From an uncultured Ruminiclostridium sp. (GTDB taxonomy: Bacteria; Bacillota; Clostridia; Oscillospirales; Ruminococcaceae): a DNA stretch of 64,000 nt. Location: positions 45,643 to 109,642 of the forward strand of contig CANQXF010000008.1 of the NCBI GenBank assembly GCA_947627695.1, given 5' to 3'. The first letter of the stretch is position 1; the number at the start of each line of letters is the position of its first letter. Position numbers and translations under genes: made by a program. Below the pieces are notes generated by a model. It was not told the DNA's origin. It ran no database searches and worked only from the letters and a program-made list of their open reading frames with translations. Below are positions 8,006 to 16,547 of this stretch, piece by piece.

Positions 8006-8710
8006 TCATGCCCATCTGCGCTTTTCCAGCACCCTTACGGTGAGAAACAGGAACACGAACGCCACGCTTACAAAGAAGAATATGTTTGACAGGCTGAATA
8101 TACCTATCGTAAATTCATTGTAGCGGGAATAGAAGGACAGCGAATAGAACACGTCCTGCAAAAACTTAAAGGGCATTACCGAGGCGAAAGAATCCACAAG
8201 AATAAAGGCTATGTTTATGCCTATGGAGCCTATTGCGGCTATCATCTGATTTTCTGTCAGGGTGGAAACGAAAAGTCCCGACGAAATGCAAAGAGAGCCG
8301 AGCAGCAGCATTCCCACGATATTTCCCCAGATTATCGCCCAGTTCACGTCCGCAAAGGCGCTGAGCATTATGCCGTATACCACGAATATCATCACGCATA
8401 TCAGCAGTATGCAGAATGCGGAAAGAAATTTTCCCATTACAAGGCGGGGCAGGCTGACGGGAGAGGTGAGCAGGAGCTGGTCCGTTTTCTGCTTGTTTTC
8501 CTCCGCCATAAGGCGCATTGTGAGGACGGGTATCATTATCAGCATTACGAAAAACATTCCCGTGTACACCGAGCCCATATCGGTGGACTGATTATACAGC
8601 GTGAACAGATAAAGAAATACTCCCGAAAACAGGTAAAATACCGCTATGAAAACATAGCCCAGCGGAGATGTGAAATAGGATAAAAGCTCACGCTTCATTA
8701 TAGCAAGCAT
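8006..8710 (-). CDS. ABC-2 type transporter permease (GldF-like)
   Basis: A 234-residue integral membrane protein with about six hydrophobic segments. The start MLAIMKRELLSYFTSPLGYV is characteristic of the ABC-2/GldF family, as is the RLMAEENKQKTDQLLLTSPV segment in the first cytoplasmic loop region (about 66-85). Its first base shares position 8710 with the stop of the ATPase gene (ATGA-like overlap), indicating coupled translation. It forms the membrane channel for the ATPase upstream. Confidence 0.92.
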   Translation of the reverse strand: MLAIMKRELLSYFTSPLGYVFIAVFYLFSGVFLYLFTLYNQSTDMGSVYTGMFFVMLIMIPVLTMRLMAEENKQKTDQLLLTSPVSLPRLVMGKFLSAFCILLICVMIFVVYGIMLSAFADVNWAIIWGNIVGMLLLGSLCISSGLFVSTLTENQMIAAIGSIGINIAFILVDSFASVMPFKFLQDVFYSLSFYSRYNEFTIGIFSLSNIFFFVSVAFVFLFLTVRVLEKRRWA

Positions 8711-9705
8711 TATTTACCGCCTCCCTTTTCGTGCTTATCCAGAGTTCTTTCATATTTTTCGGCGGTGCCGTAGGTATCGCCTGTGGTGAGCTTGAGGAAT
8801 ATCTCTTCAAGAGTAAGCTCGTTGGATCTCATCATCAGAATGGGGTAGTTTCGTGAAGAGAGCTTTTTGGATACGTCGCGGCGAATATCCCTGTCCTGCG
8901 CCGCCTCAAGGAAGTATTCCCACACGCCGGGTTCAGCCTCACGGTTAACGTGGACGCGCTCCATTCCGGGGATAGAGGAAAGCAGCTTTCTTATCTCCTC
9001 GCTGTTGCCCTCGGTGCGGACTACCAGCTTGTGGTCGGCGGAAAGGTTTCTCGCAAGGGCGTCGGTGGTGTCGTTCGCCACGATGCTGCCGCTGCTTATT
9101 ACCACTATCCTGTCGCATACCGCCTGAACTTCTGGGAGAATGTGGGAGGAAAGTATCACCGTGTGGTGCTTTCCGAGGCGCTTTATCAGCGTTCGTATCT
9201 CGATTATCTGCTTAGGGTCAAGACCGACCGTCGGCTCGTCCAGTATCAGCACTCCCGGATTTCCCACCAGCGCCTGAGCAAAGCCCACACGCTGCTGATA
9301 ACCCTTTGAAAGATTGCGGATAAGGCGGTTCTGCACGTCGGTTATCTTGACAAGCTCGCATATCTCCGCCAAATGGCTTTCACGGGGGAGCTTGCTCTTT
9401 TTCAGCTTGTAAACGAAGTTCAGATATTCCCTCACGGTCATATCGCCGTAAACAGGCGGTTTTTCAGGGAGATAGCCTATGCACTTTTTTGCGGCGATAG
9501 GGTCCTCCAGAATGTCTATCCCGTTTATCAGCGCTGTTCCCGAGGTGGAGGAGATGTAGCCTGTCAGCATATTCATTGTGGTGGATTTTCCTGCGCCGTT
9601 AGGACCAAGAAAGCCCAGTATCTCCCCCTCGTTGACGGAAAAGCTGACGTTATTGACAGCCGTCTTGCTGCCGTACTGTTTGGTAAGATTTTTTACCTCT
9701 ATCAT
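8710..9705 (-). CDS. ABC transporter ATP-binding protein (GldA-like)
   Basis: A 331-residue ATPase, first gene of the five-gene operon. Walker A is GPNGAGKST (34-42), the signature region is LSKGYQQRVGFAQAL (about 131-145) and Walker B is VLILDEPTVGLD (about 152-163). A C-terminal extension of roughly 100 residues (VVRTEGNSEEIRKLL onward) is typical of the GldA and related drug/export ATPases of the ABC-2 class. Together with the permease, GldG-like and DUF4340 proteins it is expected to move an unknown substrate or to drive an envelope process. Confidence 0.94.
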   Translation of the reverse strand: MIEVKNLTKQYGSKTAVNNVSFSVNEGEILGFLGPNGAGKSTTMNMLTGYISSTSGTALINGIDILEDPIAAKKCIGYLPEKPPVYGDMTVREYLNFVYKLKKSKLPRESHLAEICELVKITDVQNRLIRNLSKGYQQRVGFAQALVGNPGVLILDEPTVGLDPKQIIEIRTLIKRLGKHHTVILSSHILPEVQAVCDRIVVISSGSIVANDTTDALARNLSADHKLVVRTEGNSEEIRKLLSSIPGMERVHVNREAEPGVWEYFLEAAQDRDIRRDVSKKLSSRNYPILMMRSNELTLEEIFLKLTTGDTYGTAEKYERTLDKHEKGGGK

Positions 9706-9719
9706 TTATTTTTCCTTCC

Positions 9720-9768
9720 CGCCGTTAAACGGCGATATTCTTAAACAACCGTTGATATGATATCATAT
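9720..9768. promoter_or_regulatory. Two palindromes upstream of the ABC operon
   Basis: CGCCGTTAAACGGCG (9720-9734) is a perfect inverted repeat of seven base pairs around one base, close to the ribosome-binding site of the ATPase gene. ATATGATATCATAT (9755-9768) is a perfect 14-base palindrome further upstream. Either could be an operator or, for the first, a translation-level hairpin. No clear promoter with 17-base spacing was found in the 97-base gap. Confidence 0.4.
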
Positions 9769-9802
9769 ATAAGTGACAATAAGGTGATTGTTATTTGACA
9801 TT

Positions 9803-10708
9803 TTATTTTCTTACGGCGGCTTTCTTGTCCTTGGAAAGCTGTTCTTTAAGCTCGTCAAAGCCGCTGAACTTCCGTTCCTCCCGCATATAACCGCACAGAG
9901 AAACCAAAACCGTTCTGCCGTACAAATCCCCCTCATAGCCGATGATGTGCGTTTCCATAACGGGGCGGCGTATCTCTCCTTTTTCAAGGGTCACCGTAGG
10001 GCGGACGCCTATGTTTGTTATTGATGGGTATTCCTTCCCCTCGGCGGAGGTTATGCTTTTGTAAACGCCGAATTTCGGCACCGCCATTCCGTCGGGGATA
10101 AGCTGATTTATGGTGGGAAAGCCCATTTTCCTGCCGTTTTTCTTGCCGTGTACCACTTCCAGCGAATAGGTCAGCTCGTAGCCTAAAAGCTCGTTCGCCT
10201 TTTCTATCTCGCCGCTTTTTATCAGCCTTCTTATCAGGGTGGAGCTTACCGTTTCGCCGTTTATCCGAACGGCGGGGACTACGCATACCTCTATTCCAAG
10301 CGGCTGACAAAGTCTGCGCAGGGCGTCTGCGTCCGCCTGACCGCCTTTTGCAAAGCGAAAGTCGTATCCGCAGGAAACAAAGCCCGCATTCAGCTTATTC
10401 ACAAGTATCTCGCTGACGAACTGCTCCGCCGTCATGTTCTTCACGTCGTTGAAGTCGGGGGCGTAGATGTGGTCAACGCCCGCCCTGTCCAGCAAAAACA
10501 GCTTCATATCGTGGGTGATTATCTTTTCTTCCGTTCTGAATTTGGGCAAAGGGGTATTTTCGTTGAAGGTGAACACCACGGAGGGATATTCGGTTTTCAT
10601 CAAAGCCTGCCGTATGACCTCGATATGCCCCAGATGCAGACCGTCAAAAAATCCCAGCGCCACCGCCGTTTTGCGGCTGAAAGCGCCATTAGCGGTAATA
10701 TCTGTCAT
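9803..10708 (-). CDS. ribF: Bifunctional riboflavin kinase / FAD synthetase
   Basis: Converts riboflavin to FMN and then to FAD. The N-terminal adenylyltransferase domain carries GFFDGLHLGH (about residues 18-27), the HxGH nucleotide-binding motif in LGHIEVI form, and STLIRRLI (about 152-159). The C-terminal flavokinase domain begins with GKKNGRKMGFPTINQL (about 182-197). Length (301) is standard. The ATG overlaps the end of truB by four bases, making it the last gene of the rimP-infB operon, a common location in Firmicutes. Confidence 0.96.
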   Translation of the reverse strand: MTDITANGAFSRKTAVALGFFDGLHLGHIEVIRQALMKTEYPSVVFTFNENTPLPKFRTEEKIITHDMKLFLLDRAGVDHIYAPDFNDVKNMTAEQFVSEILVNKLNAGFVSCGYDFRFAKGGQADADALRRLCQPLGIEVCVVPAVRINGETVSSTLIRRLIKSGEIEKANELLGYELTYSLEVVHGKKNGRKMGFPTINQLIPDGMAVPKFGVYKSITSAEGKEYPSITNIGVRPTVTLEKGEIRRPVMETHIIGYEGDLYGRTVLVSLCGYMREERKFSGFDELKEQLSKDKKAAVRK

Positions 10709-11598
10709 TTTGCCTCCGTAGTGATGAAGCGGCGCAGGACCTTGAGGGAATCGCCTTCCGTCCTGCCTACTCCTAAAAATGCGCCCTGTGCGCTTTCTAT
10801 ATAATAATTTCCGTCATAAAGGCGGTCAAGTGAAATTCTGTTTACGTCAAGCACCACGCCGCTTAAGAACATTCTTGTCTGTATCTCGTCCAGCTTTGCC
10901 TTTGGCAATGCCTCATACAGCTTTCCCACGGGGATAAGCAGCTGTTCCAGCTCCTCTGCCGTTTTGCCCTCAAGCTGAGAGAGCCTGCGGCAGTCGCTCA
11001 GGGTGAAAATGCCTGAGCGAGTGCGGACAAGGCTTGTCATAACGGCGCCTGCGCCTGTTTTCTTTCCTATATCGCTTATCAGGGTGCGTATGTAGGTGCC
11101 TTTTGAGCAGGACACCGTCATCACGCCCTCGTTGTTTTCGTATTCATCTATGTTTAACTCGTATATCGTGACGGGGCGGGGCTTTCGCTCCACCTCTATC
11201 CCCTGCCTTGCAAGGGCGTAAAGCCGCTGTCCGTTTACTTTCACGGCGGAATACATAGGCGGGGTCTGCATTATCTCCCCCTTAAATCCCGCCGAAGCGT
11301 CAAGCAGCGTTTTCTTATCGATTATTTTATCGCTTTGGGAAAGTATTTTTCCCGTAACGTCTTCCGTGTCAGTCGTGAGTCCCAGTTTAAAGCCCGCCTT
11401 GTATTCCTTCCCCTCGTCGGGGCAGAAATCGGCGGCTTTTGCGGCGTTTCCCACAAACAGGGGCAAAACTCCCTCCGCCATCGGGTCGAGGGTCCCGCCG
11501 TGACCTATCTTTTTTGTGTGGAAAATTCCCCTCGCCTTTGCCACAACGTCAAAGGACGTCCAGCCCTTTTCCTTGTAAATGCAGATTATACCATTCAT
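10705..11598 (-). CDS. truB: tRNA pseudouridine-55 synthase
   Basis: Isomerises uridine 55 in the T-loop of tRNAs. The 297-residue protein has the catalytic aspartate Asp38 in HGGTLDPMAEGVLPL, the KxYKAGFKLG segment (about 65-75) and a C-terminal PUA-like part. The frame is open another 41 residues upstream, but those lie within the preceding gene; the ATG at 11598 gives the canonical MNGIICIYKEKGWTSFDVV start and overlaps the DHH gene's stop by four bases. Confidence 0.96.
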   Translation of the reverse strand: MNGIICIYKEKGWTSFDVVAKARGIFHTKKIGHGGTLDPMAEGVLPLFVGNAAKAADFCPDEGKEYKAGFKLGLTTDTEDVTGKILSQSDKIIDKKTLLDASAGFKGEIMQTPPMYSAVKVNGQRLYALARQGIEVERKPRPVTIYELNIDEYENNEGVMTVSCSKGTYIRTLISDIGKKTGAGAVMTSLVRTRSGIFTLSDCRRLSQLEGKTAEELEQLLIPVGKLYEALPKAKLDEIQTRMFLSGVVLDVNRISLDRLYDGNYYIESAQGAFLGVGRTEGDSLKVLRRFITTEAK

Positions 11599-12554
11599 TT
11601 CAGAGCATTTATCGCATCGGTGACGGCTTTTATTATCTGCGCCTTTGCCTCCTCGGCGGTCATATGCTTGAAGGAACAGCCCGCGGCTCTGATATGTCCG
11701 CCGCCGCCGAACAGTCCGCATACCTCCTGAACGTTCACGTTGTTGGAGCGCATTGAGGCTTTCCAGCCGTCCTCGCGCTGTTTCAGCACAACGCCCACCT
11801 CAACTCCCTCTATCTCACGGGGCAGGGAGGAAATGCCGTTTATGTCCTCGCTGTCCACGCTGTTCATCAGCTCTTCTGTCAGGACGACTATTGCGCCCTT
11901 GTCATCAGCGAAAAATTCCATATCCTGCAAGACCTTTTGCTCCAGCAAAATTCTCGCCTTGGATTTCATATCGAACAGAACGTAATTCAGCGTTCCCATA
12001 TCAAAGCCGCAGTCTATCAGCTTTCCCGCCTTTTCGTGAGTAAGGCGGGTGGTGCTGCCGTATTTGAAACAGCCTGTGTCGGTGGCTATCCCCGTGTAAA
12101 GGCAGACGGCGATATCCTCGTTCATATCTGCGCCTAAAAGCTGTATCAGGTCGTATATTATCTCAGACGCCGCTGCGGCGGTGTCGTCAACGTAAATGTG
12201 CTTTGCAAAAGGAACGTGGGAAAGGTGATGATCGATAGCCAGATCCACCTTATCGCCGTAGACCTCCTCCAATTTTCCTAAAAGCGCCTTGTCCGCCACG
12301 TCAACGGAAATTATGGTCTTTTCCTCAAACTCCTGCGGTATTATCGCCTTTTTCATATAGGAAAAGCGCTGTGACAGGGGGTCTGCGCAGGCTATCTTTG
12401 CCCGCTTTCCTATGCTTTGCAGCGCTCCGCAAAGGCTGTATGAACAGCCGAAGGTGTCCCCGTCGGGATTTGCGTGGGAGAGAATGAGAAAATCGTCGTT
12501 CCGGCGGATAAGCTCCGCCGCTTGCTCCAAAGTGATGTTGGTGGCTTTGTTCAT
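11595..12554 (-). CDS. nrnA: DHH-family phosphoesterase, NrnA-like (nanoRNase / pAp phosphatase)
   Basis: Expected to degrade RNA oligonucleotides of 2-5 bases and dephosphorylate 3'-phosphoadenosine 5'-phosphate. The DHH domain shows SHANPDGDTFG (about 26-36) and the name-giving DHH in LAIDHHLSHVPF; the DHHA1 domain ends in GGGGHIRAAGCSF (about 290-302). Of 319 residues from the ATG at 12554, which has AAAGGAT nine bases ahead; the longer frame adds 19 residues from the intergenic hairpin. The gene regularly sits between rbfA and truB in Firmicutes, as here. Confidence 0.92.
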   Translation of the reverse strand: MNKATNITLEQAAELIRRNDDFLILSHANPDGDTFGCSYSLCGALQSIGKRAKIACADPLSQRFSYMKKAIIPQEFEEKTIISVDVADKALLGKLEEVYGDKVDLAIDHHLSHVPFAKHIYVDDTAAAASEIIYDLIQLLGADMNEDIAVCLYTGIATDTGCFKYGSTTRLTHEKAGKLIDCGFDMGTLNYVLFDMKSKARILLEQKVLQDMEFFADDKGAIVVLTEELMNSVDSEDINGISSLPREIEGVEVGVVLKQREDGWKASMRSNNVNVQEVCGLFGGGGHIRAAGCSFKHMTAEEAKAQIIKAVTDAINALK

Positions 12555-12590
12555 TGTTGAGAGATCCTTTCGCCGCTGTGCGGCTCGTGC

Positions 12591-12616
12591 GCTCCCGTAA
12601 TGCGGGAGCATTTTTT
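12591..12616 (+). terminator. Plus-strand terminator-like hairpin inside the minus-strand operon
   Basis: GCTCCCG and CGGGAGC pair over a five-base loop (12591-12609) and are followed by ATTTTTT on the plus strand. It lies between rbfA and nrnA, so for the operon the U-tract is on the wrong side; it would stop antisense transcription, or simply act as an intercistronic hairpin. Confidence 0.6.
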
Positions 12617-12649
12617 GCTTCTGTCCGAAATTTTTCCTTAGGCGGGATA

Positions 12650-13006
12650 TCAGCTTTCCTTATCCGACTCTGGCAGTCCCGCTATGATGTTGTTTATCTT
12701 TTCGTAATAATCCAGAGAATCGTCCGCAATAAAGGTTATCTCAGGCATTTTCCGCATTTTTATGCGGGCGTTTATCTGCCGCTTGAAAAAGCCCTCCGCC
12801 TTTTGCAGTGTCTTTACCGCCTCGGCGGTCTTTGCTCCGCCCATAGCGCTGACGTACACCTTGCAGTAGCTCAGGTCGTTTGTAAGCTCAACTCTTGTGA
12901 CAGTCACTATCCCTTGGGAAATGTGCTTGTCTTTAAGCTGAGTCATAGCCACGGATATTTCTCTTTTAACGTCCTCGGTGAGACGGCTGATGTTGTGATT
13001 AGACAC
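12650..13006 (-). CDS. rbfA: 30S ribosome-binding factor A
   Basis: KH-fold factor for late 30S subunit maturation, acting on the 16S rRNA 5' helix. The 118-residue protein starts with a GTG at 13006 preceded by GGGGGT, giving VSNHNISRLTEDVKREIS, which aligns with the usual N-terminus of the family. Typical features follow: VTRVELTNDLSYCKVYVS (about 46-63) and a C-terminal LDYYEKINNII. The longer frame upstream runs through a palindromic repeat and was rejected. Confidence 0.94.
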   Translation of the reverse strand: MSNHNISRLTEDVKREISVAMTQLKDKHISQGIVTVTRVELTNDLSYCKVYVSAMGGAKTAEAVKTLQKAEGFFKRQINARIKMRKMPEITFIADDSLDYYEKINNIIAGLPESDKES

Positions 13007-13021
13007 TTTTACCCCCGTTTT

Positions 13022-13270
13022 TGCAGTTGACAGTGTACAGTGTACAGTTGACAGTTGTGGAGTCCGCTTCGCGGACGGATTTGAAATGACAGGCAGAAAT
13101 TTGCAGGCGGCAATTCTAAATTCATCGCCGCAGGCGTCCAATATTGCGGTTTTGCGTAGCAAAATGAATTTCCTTTAGGGAAATTCAAGCAATGTTGGAT
13201 CGTACTTTCGGCTTGCCGAAAGTACCGGATACCACAACTGTACACTGTCAACTGTCAACTTTCAACTGTA
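13022..13270. repeat. Palindromic intergenic repeat, copy R1 (rbfA-infB gap)
   Basis: About 249 bp with imperfect terminal inverted repeats of 39 bases (13022-13060 and 13232-13270) built from CAGTTGACAGTGTACAG-like units and ending inwards at TTGTGG/CCACAA. Inside are several hairpins: GTCCGC-TTC-GCGGAC, GAATTTCC-TTTAG-GGAAATTC, and TACTTTCGGC-TT-GCCGAAAGTA. The same left-end motif occurs at 41484 and 50121. It fills the whole gap between infB and rbfA, so it is transcribed as part of the operon. Confidence 0.8.
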
Positions 13271-13271
13271 T

Positions 13272-15899
13272 TCAATCTCTGTATTCTTCCATATAATAGC
13301 ACTCAAATACGTCGCCTTCCTTGATGTCGCCGAATTTTTCCAGCGAAACGCCGCATTCAAAGCCCTGCGCCACTTCCTTGGCGTCGTCCTTGAAACGCTT
13401 TAAGCCCGCTATCTTGTCGTCCGCTACGATTATGCCGTCGCGCACTACTCTTATCATTGTACTGCGCTGGAGCTTGCCCTCGGTGACGTAACAGCCTGCG
13501 ACAGGTCCTACGCCTGTTATCTTGTAGGTCATACGTACGTCCGCCTTGCCCAGCATCACTTCCCTGTACTTGGGAGCCAACATGCCCTTCATAGCGGTCT
13601 CAACTTCTTCTATTGCGTCGTAAATTATGCGGTAAAGTCTTATGTCAACGCCGTCACGCTTTGCGTTTTCCTGGGCGGCGGGATTGGGTCTTACGTTAAA
13701 GCCCACAATTATAGCGTTGGAGGCGCTTGCGAGCATTACATCGCTTTCGCTTACTGCGCCGACTGCGCCGTGGATAACTCTCACTCTCACCTCGCTGTTG
13801 GACAGCTTTTCAAGGGACTGCTTAACAGCCTCCACCGAGCCTTGAACGTCCGCCTTGACGATAAGGCGAAGCTCTTTCATCTCGCCCTCTTCTATCTGAG
13901 CGAACAGGTTGTCGAGAGTTACCTTCTGATACAGGCTGAACTGAGCCTCTTTCTCCTCGAATTTGCGCTTTTCAACAAGCTCTCTCGCCAGCTTTTCGTC
14001 CTCAACGGCGGCAAAGGTGTCGCCTGCGGCGGGAACCTCGCCAAGTCCCATAATTTCAACGGGAACGCTGGGTCCTGCCTCTTTGATGGAACGTCCCGTG
14101 TCGTCACGCATAACACGCACGTGTCCCACGGCTGTGCCTGCGATGATAACGTCGCCTGCGTGGAGCGTGCCGTTCTGCACAAGCAAGGTCGCGATAGGGC
14201 CTCTGCCCTTGTCCAGTCTTGCCTCGATGACTGCGCCCTTGGCAAGGCGGTCGGGATTTGCCTTGAGCTCCATAACGTCGGCGGTAAGGTTTATCATTTC
14301 AAGCAGGGTGTCCATTCCCTCGCCCGTCTTTGCGGAAACGGGAACGCAGATAACGTCGCCGCCCCATTCCTCGCAAAGCAGGTCGTGTTCAGTAAGCTCC
14401 TGCTTTATCTTTTCAGGATTTGCGCCGGGTTTATCCATTTTGTTTATGGCTACAATTATGCTGACGCCTGCGTCCTTGGCGTGGTGGATAGCTTCAACAG
14501 TCTGGGGCATTATGCCGTCGTCGGCGGCAACTACCAGCACCGCTATATCCGTTATCTTGGCTCCTCTGGCTCTCATAGCGGTAAACGCCTCGTGTCCGGG
14601 AGTATCCAGGAAGGTGATGTCCCTGCCGTCCACTTTAACTCTGTAAGCGCCAATGTGCTGGGTAATTCCTCCCGCCTCTCCTGCGGCAACGTGAGCGTTT
14701 CTGATATAGTCTAGGATAGAGGTCTTGCCGTGGTCAACGTGTCCCATAACTACAACTACGGGACTTCTGGGCTGGAGATTGTCCTCCTGGTCCTCTTCCT
14801 CCACGAACAGGCGTTCCTCGATGGTGACTATCTTTTCCTTTTCAACTTTTGCGCCCAGCTCCTCCGCTACAAGTGCGGCGGTGTCAAAATCTATGGTCTG
14901 GTTTATTGTACACATCTCGCCCAGCTTCATAAGCTGCTTTATCACCTCGGCGGCGTTTACCTTAAGCCTTGAGGCAAGCTCGGACACAACTATCTCGTCG
15001 GGGATAAGGACTTTAAGCTGCTGCTTTCTGGCTCTTTCCAGCTCAAGGCGTTTCAGCTTCTGAGCCTCGGTCTCACGCACGTTCTTATTGCCGTACTGAC
15101 CTTTTTTCTGGCGGCTCTTTTGCTCTATCTTCTGCTTTCTGCCTGAAAAATCACCTCTGCCCGAGGTCTGGGTGGCTATGGACTCGTACTTTTCGTTGTA
15201 CTTGTCAAGATCCACATAGCTGCCCCTTGTGTCAACGTGCTTGGTGACCTGCTCGCCACGCTTCTGCTCGGTATTTTCCTTTTTTTCCTTACGCTTGGCG
15301 ACAGGCGGCTCGTTGGTCTTTATGGTGCTGATATCCACCTTGGCGGCAGGCTGTTTGGGCAGTATCTTGGGAGTTTTCTCCTTTTTGGGCGGCTGGGGCT
15401 TTTCAGCAGGCTTTGTTTCCTGCTTTGGCCTTTCAGCCTTGGGAGCAGGCTTGGGCTTTTCGGCAGGCTTTTGCTCTGCGGCCTTCTTTGCCGCTTCTTC
15501 CGCCTTTTTAGCTTCCTCTGCGGCTTTCTTCGCAGCGGCGGCTTTTTTGGCTTCCTCTGCCTTTTTAGCCTCTTCTGCTTTTTTAGCTTCTTCCGCCTTT
15601 TTCTTTTCCTCAGCCTTCTTAGCCTCTTCAGCCGCTTTCTTTGCCGCTTCCTCCGCCTTTTTAGCCTCCTCGGCTCTGGCGGCGCGCGCCTTATCTCCCT
15701 CGGCGAAATACTCGTCGAAGCTCTTTACCTGATTGTCCTGAGTCAGTTTGTCCAGAATGATGTCCAGCTCCTCACCCACGAAGGTGGAGCCTACCTTCTT
15801 CTCGACTCCCGTGTACTGAGAAACTATGCCGATAAGGTCGGCGGGAGCGCTGTTAAGGTCCTTTGCGAAATCTCTGATTTTTGCTTTGTTGCTTTCCAT
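13272..15899 (-). CDS. infB: Translation initiation factor IF-2
   Basis: GTPase that places initiator tRNA on the 30S subunit and promotes subunit joining. The 875-residue protein has an IF2_N-type start, a lysine/alanine/glutamate-rich region built of KAEEA-like repeats (about 80-150), a Pro/Lys linker, a second IF2_N segment ([16 protein letters not shown], about 305-320), and the GTPase with G1 GHVDHGKTS (about 384-392), DTPGHEA and NKMD. Domains II-IV complete the C-terminus. It follows ylxQ by 51 bases. The charged repeat predicts a long helix or coiled coil. Confidence 0.97.
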   Translation of the reverse strand: MESNKAKIRDFAKDLNSAPADLIGIVSQYTGVEKKVGSTFVGEELDIILDKLTQDNQVKSFDEYFAEGDKARAARAEEAKKAEEAAKKAAEEAKKAEEKKKAEEAKKAEEAKKAEEAKKAAAAKKAAEEAKKAEEAAKKAAEQKPAEKPKPAPKAERPKQETKPAEKPQPPKKEKTPKILPKQPAAKVDISTIKTNEPPVAKRKEKKENTEQKRGEQVTKHVDTRGSYVDLDKYNEKYESIATQTSGRGDFSGRKQKIEQKSRQKKGQYGNKNVRETEAQKLKRLELERARKQQLKVLIPDEIVVSELASRLKVNAAEVIKQLMKLGEMCTINQTIDFDTAALVAEELGAKVEKEKIVTIEERLFVEEEDQEDNLQPRSPVVVVMGHVDHGKTSILDYIRNAHVAAGEAGGITQHIGAYRVKVDGRDITFLDTPGHEAFTAMRARGAKITDIAVLVVAADDGIMPQTVEAIHHAKDAGVSIIVAINKMDKPGANPEKIKQELTEHDLLCEEWGGDVICVPVSAKTGEGMDTLLEMINLTADVMELKANPDRLAKGAVIEARLDKGRGPIATLLVQNGTLHAGDVIIAGTAVGHVRVMRDDTGRSIKEAGPSVPVEIMGLGEVPAAGDTFAAVEDEKLARELVEKRKFEEKEAQFSLYQKVTLDNLFAQIEEGEMKELRLIVKADVQGSVEAVKQSLEKLSNSEVRVRVIHGAVGAVSESDVMLASASNAIIVGFNVRPNPAAQENAKRDGVDIRLYRIIYDAIEEVETAMKGMLAPKYREVMLGKADVRMTYKITGVGPVAGCYVTEGKLQRSTMIRVVRDGIIVADDKIAGLKRFKDDAKEVAQGFECGVSLEKFGDIKEGDVFECYYMEEYRD

Positions 15900-15950
15900 T
15901 AAATATCCCCCAAGAATAAGTAGATATGATTTTTATTTTTTGTTTTTATA

Positions 15951-16265
15951 CTAAAGCTGTTCGCAGTCCTTTGCGGAGGTCTTCCAAAAGCCCTCGTCCG
16001 TGACGGCGATTATCCCCGTTTTCTTTCCCAGTATCGCCCCTGTTTCCTCCATACCTGCGGGGAGAACGGCGATCTCAAGGCGGAAACAAAATTTATCTCT
16101 TAAAAATAATATTTCCTTTTTGGATTTTGGTGACAGGTCGCTTGCAAGAAATATCCCGCAGACCTTTGAGGACGGGTCTTTAATTTCTCTCTCAACTGCG
16201 TCGAAGCCTGTTATCAGAACGCCCTTTTTCTTCATAAGTCCCAAAGTCGAAATATTCATATTCAT
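15951..16265 (-). CDS. ylxQ: L7Ae-family RNA-binding protein (YlxQ-like)
   Basis: A 104-residue protein of the L7Ae/L30e fold, which binds kink-turn RNA. Visible are GLMKKKGVLITGFDAVEREI near the start, CGIFLASDLSPKSKKEI (about 34-50), and GILGKKTGIIAVTDEGF-like end (about 80-95). Its ATG at 16265 overlaps the stop of the upstream ylxR gene by four bases. Position between ylxR and infB is standard for this gene in Firmicutes, supporting the call even though the sequence is divergent. Confidence 0.88.
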   Translation of the reverse strand: MNMNISTLGLMKKKGVLITGFDAVEREIKDPSSKVCGIFLASDLSPKSKKEILFLRDKFCFRLEIAVLPAGMEETGAILGKKTGIIAVTDEGFWKTSAKDCEQL

Positions 16266-16531
16266 TCTTCCTGTGCGGTTATTTCTTCTTTCAGGCGGCT
16301 GTACACCTCGTCGGGAATTTTGCATTTGAAAGAGCGCTCAAAGGCTTTTTTCTTCACCGCTTTTTCAAAGCAGGCAAGGTCTTTGCAGATATAAGCTCCT
16401 CTGCCCGACTTTTTTCCCGTAAGGTCAAGGGAGATATCTCCCTCCTTGCTCCTGACTATGCGGAGCAGTCCCTTTTTCCCCAGCATTTCGTCACAGCCGA
16501 GGCATTTTCTCATAGATACTTTCTTTTCCAA
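16262..16531 (-). CDS. rnpM: YlxR-family protein (RNase P modulator RnpM)
   Basis: An 89-residue protein of the YlxR family, reported in B. subtilis to bind RNase P RNA and modulate its activity (RnpM). The family motif RKCLGCDEMLGKKGLLRIVR lies at residues 8-27 and the GRGAYIC segment at about 43-49; both contain the conserved cysteines. Sits between nusA and ylxQ as in most Firmicutes. Confidence 0.93.
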   Translation of the reverse strand: MEKKVSMRKCLGCDEMLGKKGLLRIVRSKEGDISLDLTGKKSGRGAYICKDLACFEKAVKKKAFERSFKCKIPDEVYSRLKEEITAQEE

Positions 16532-16547
16532 TGCCGTTCACCGTTCC

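Noticed and set aside
15450..15690. Possible CRISPR-like or tandem repeat signal
   Set aside because: The periodicity is codon-level repetition of Lys/Ala/Glu in IF-2; no spacer pattern exists.
15229..15902. Ser/Phe- and Leu/Phe-rich plus-strand frames opposite infB
   Set aside because: Reverse reading of the KAEEA repeat; low-complexity artefact.
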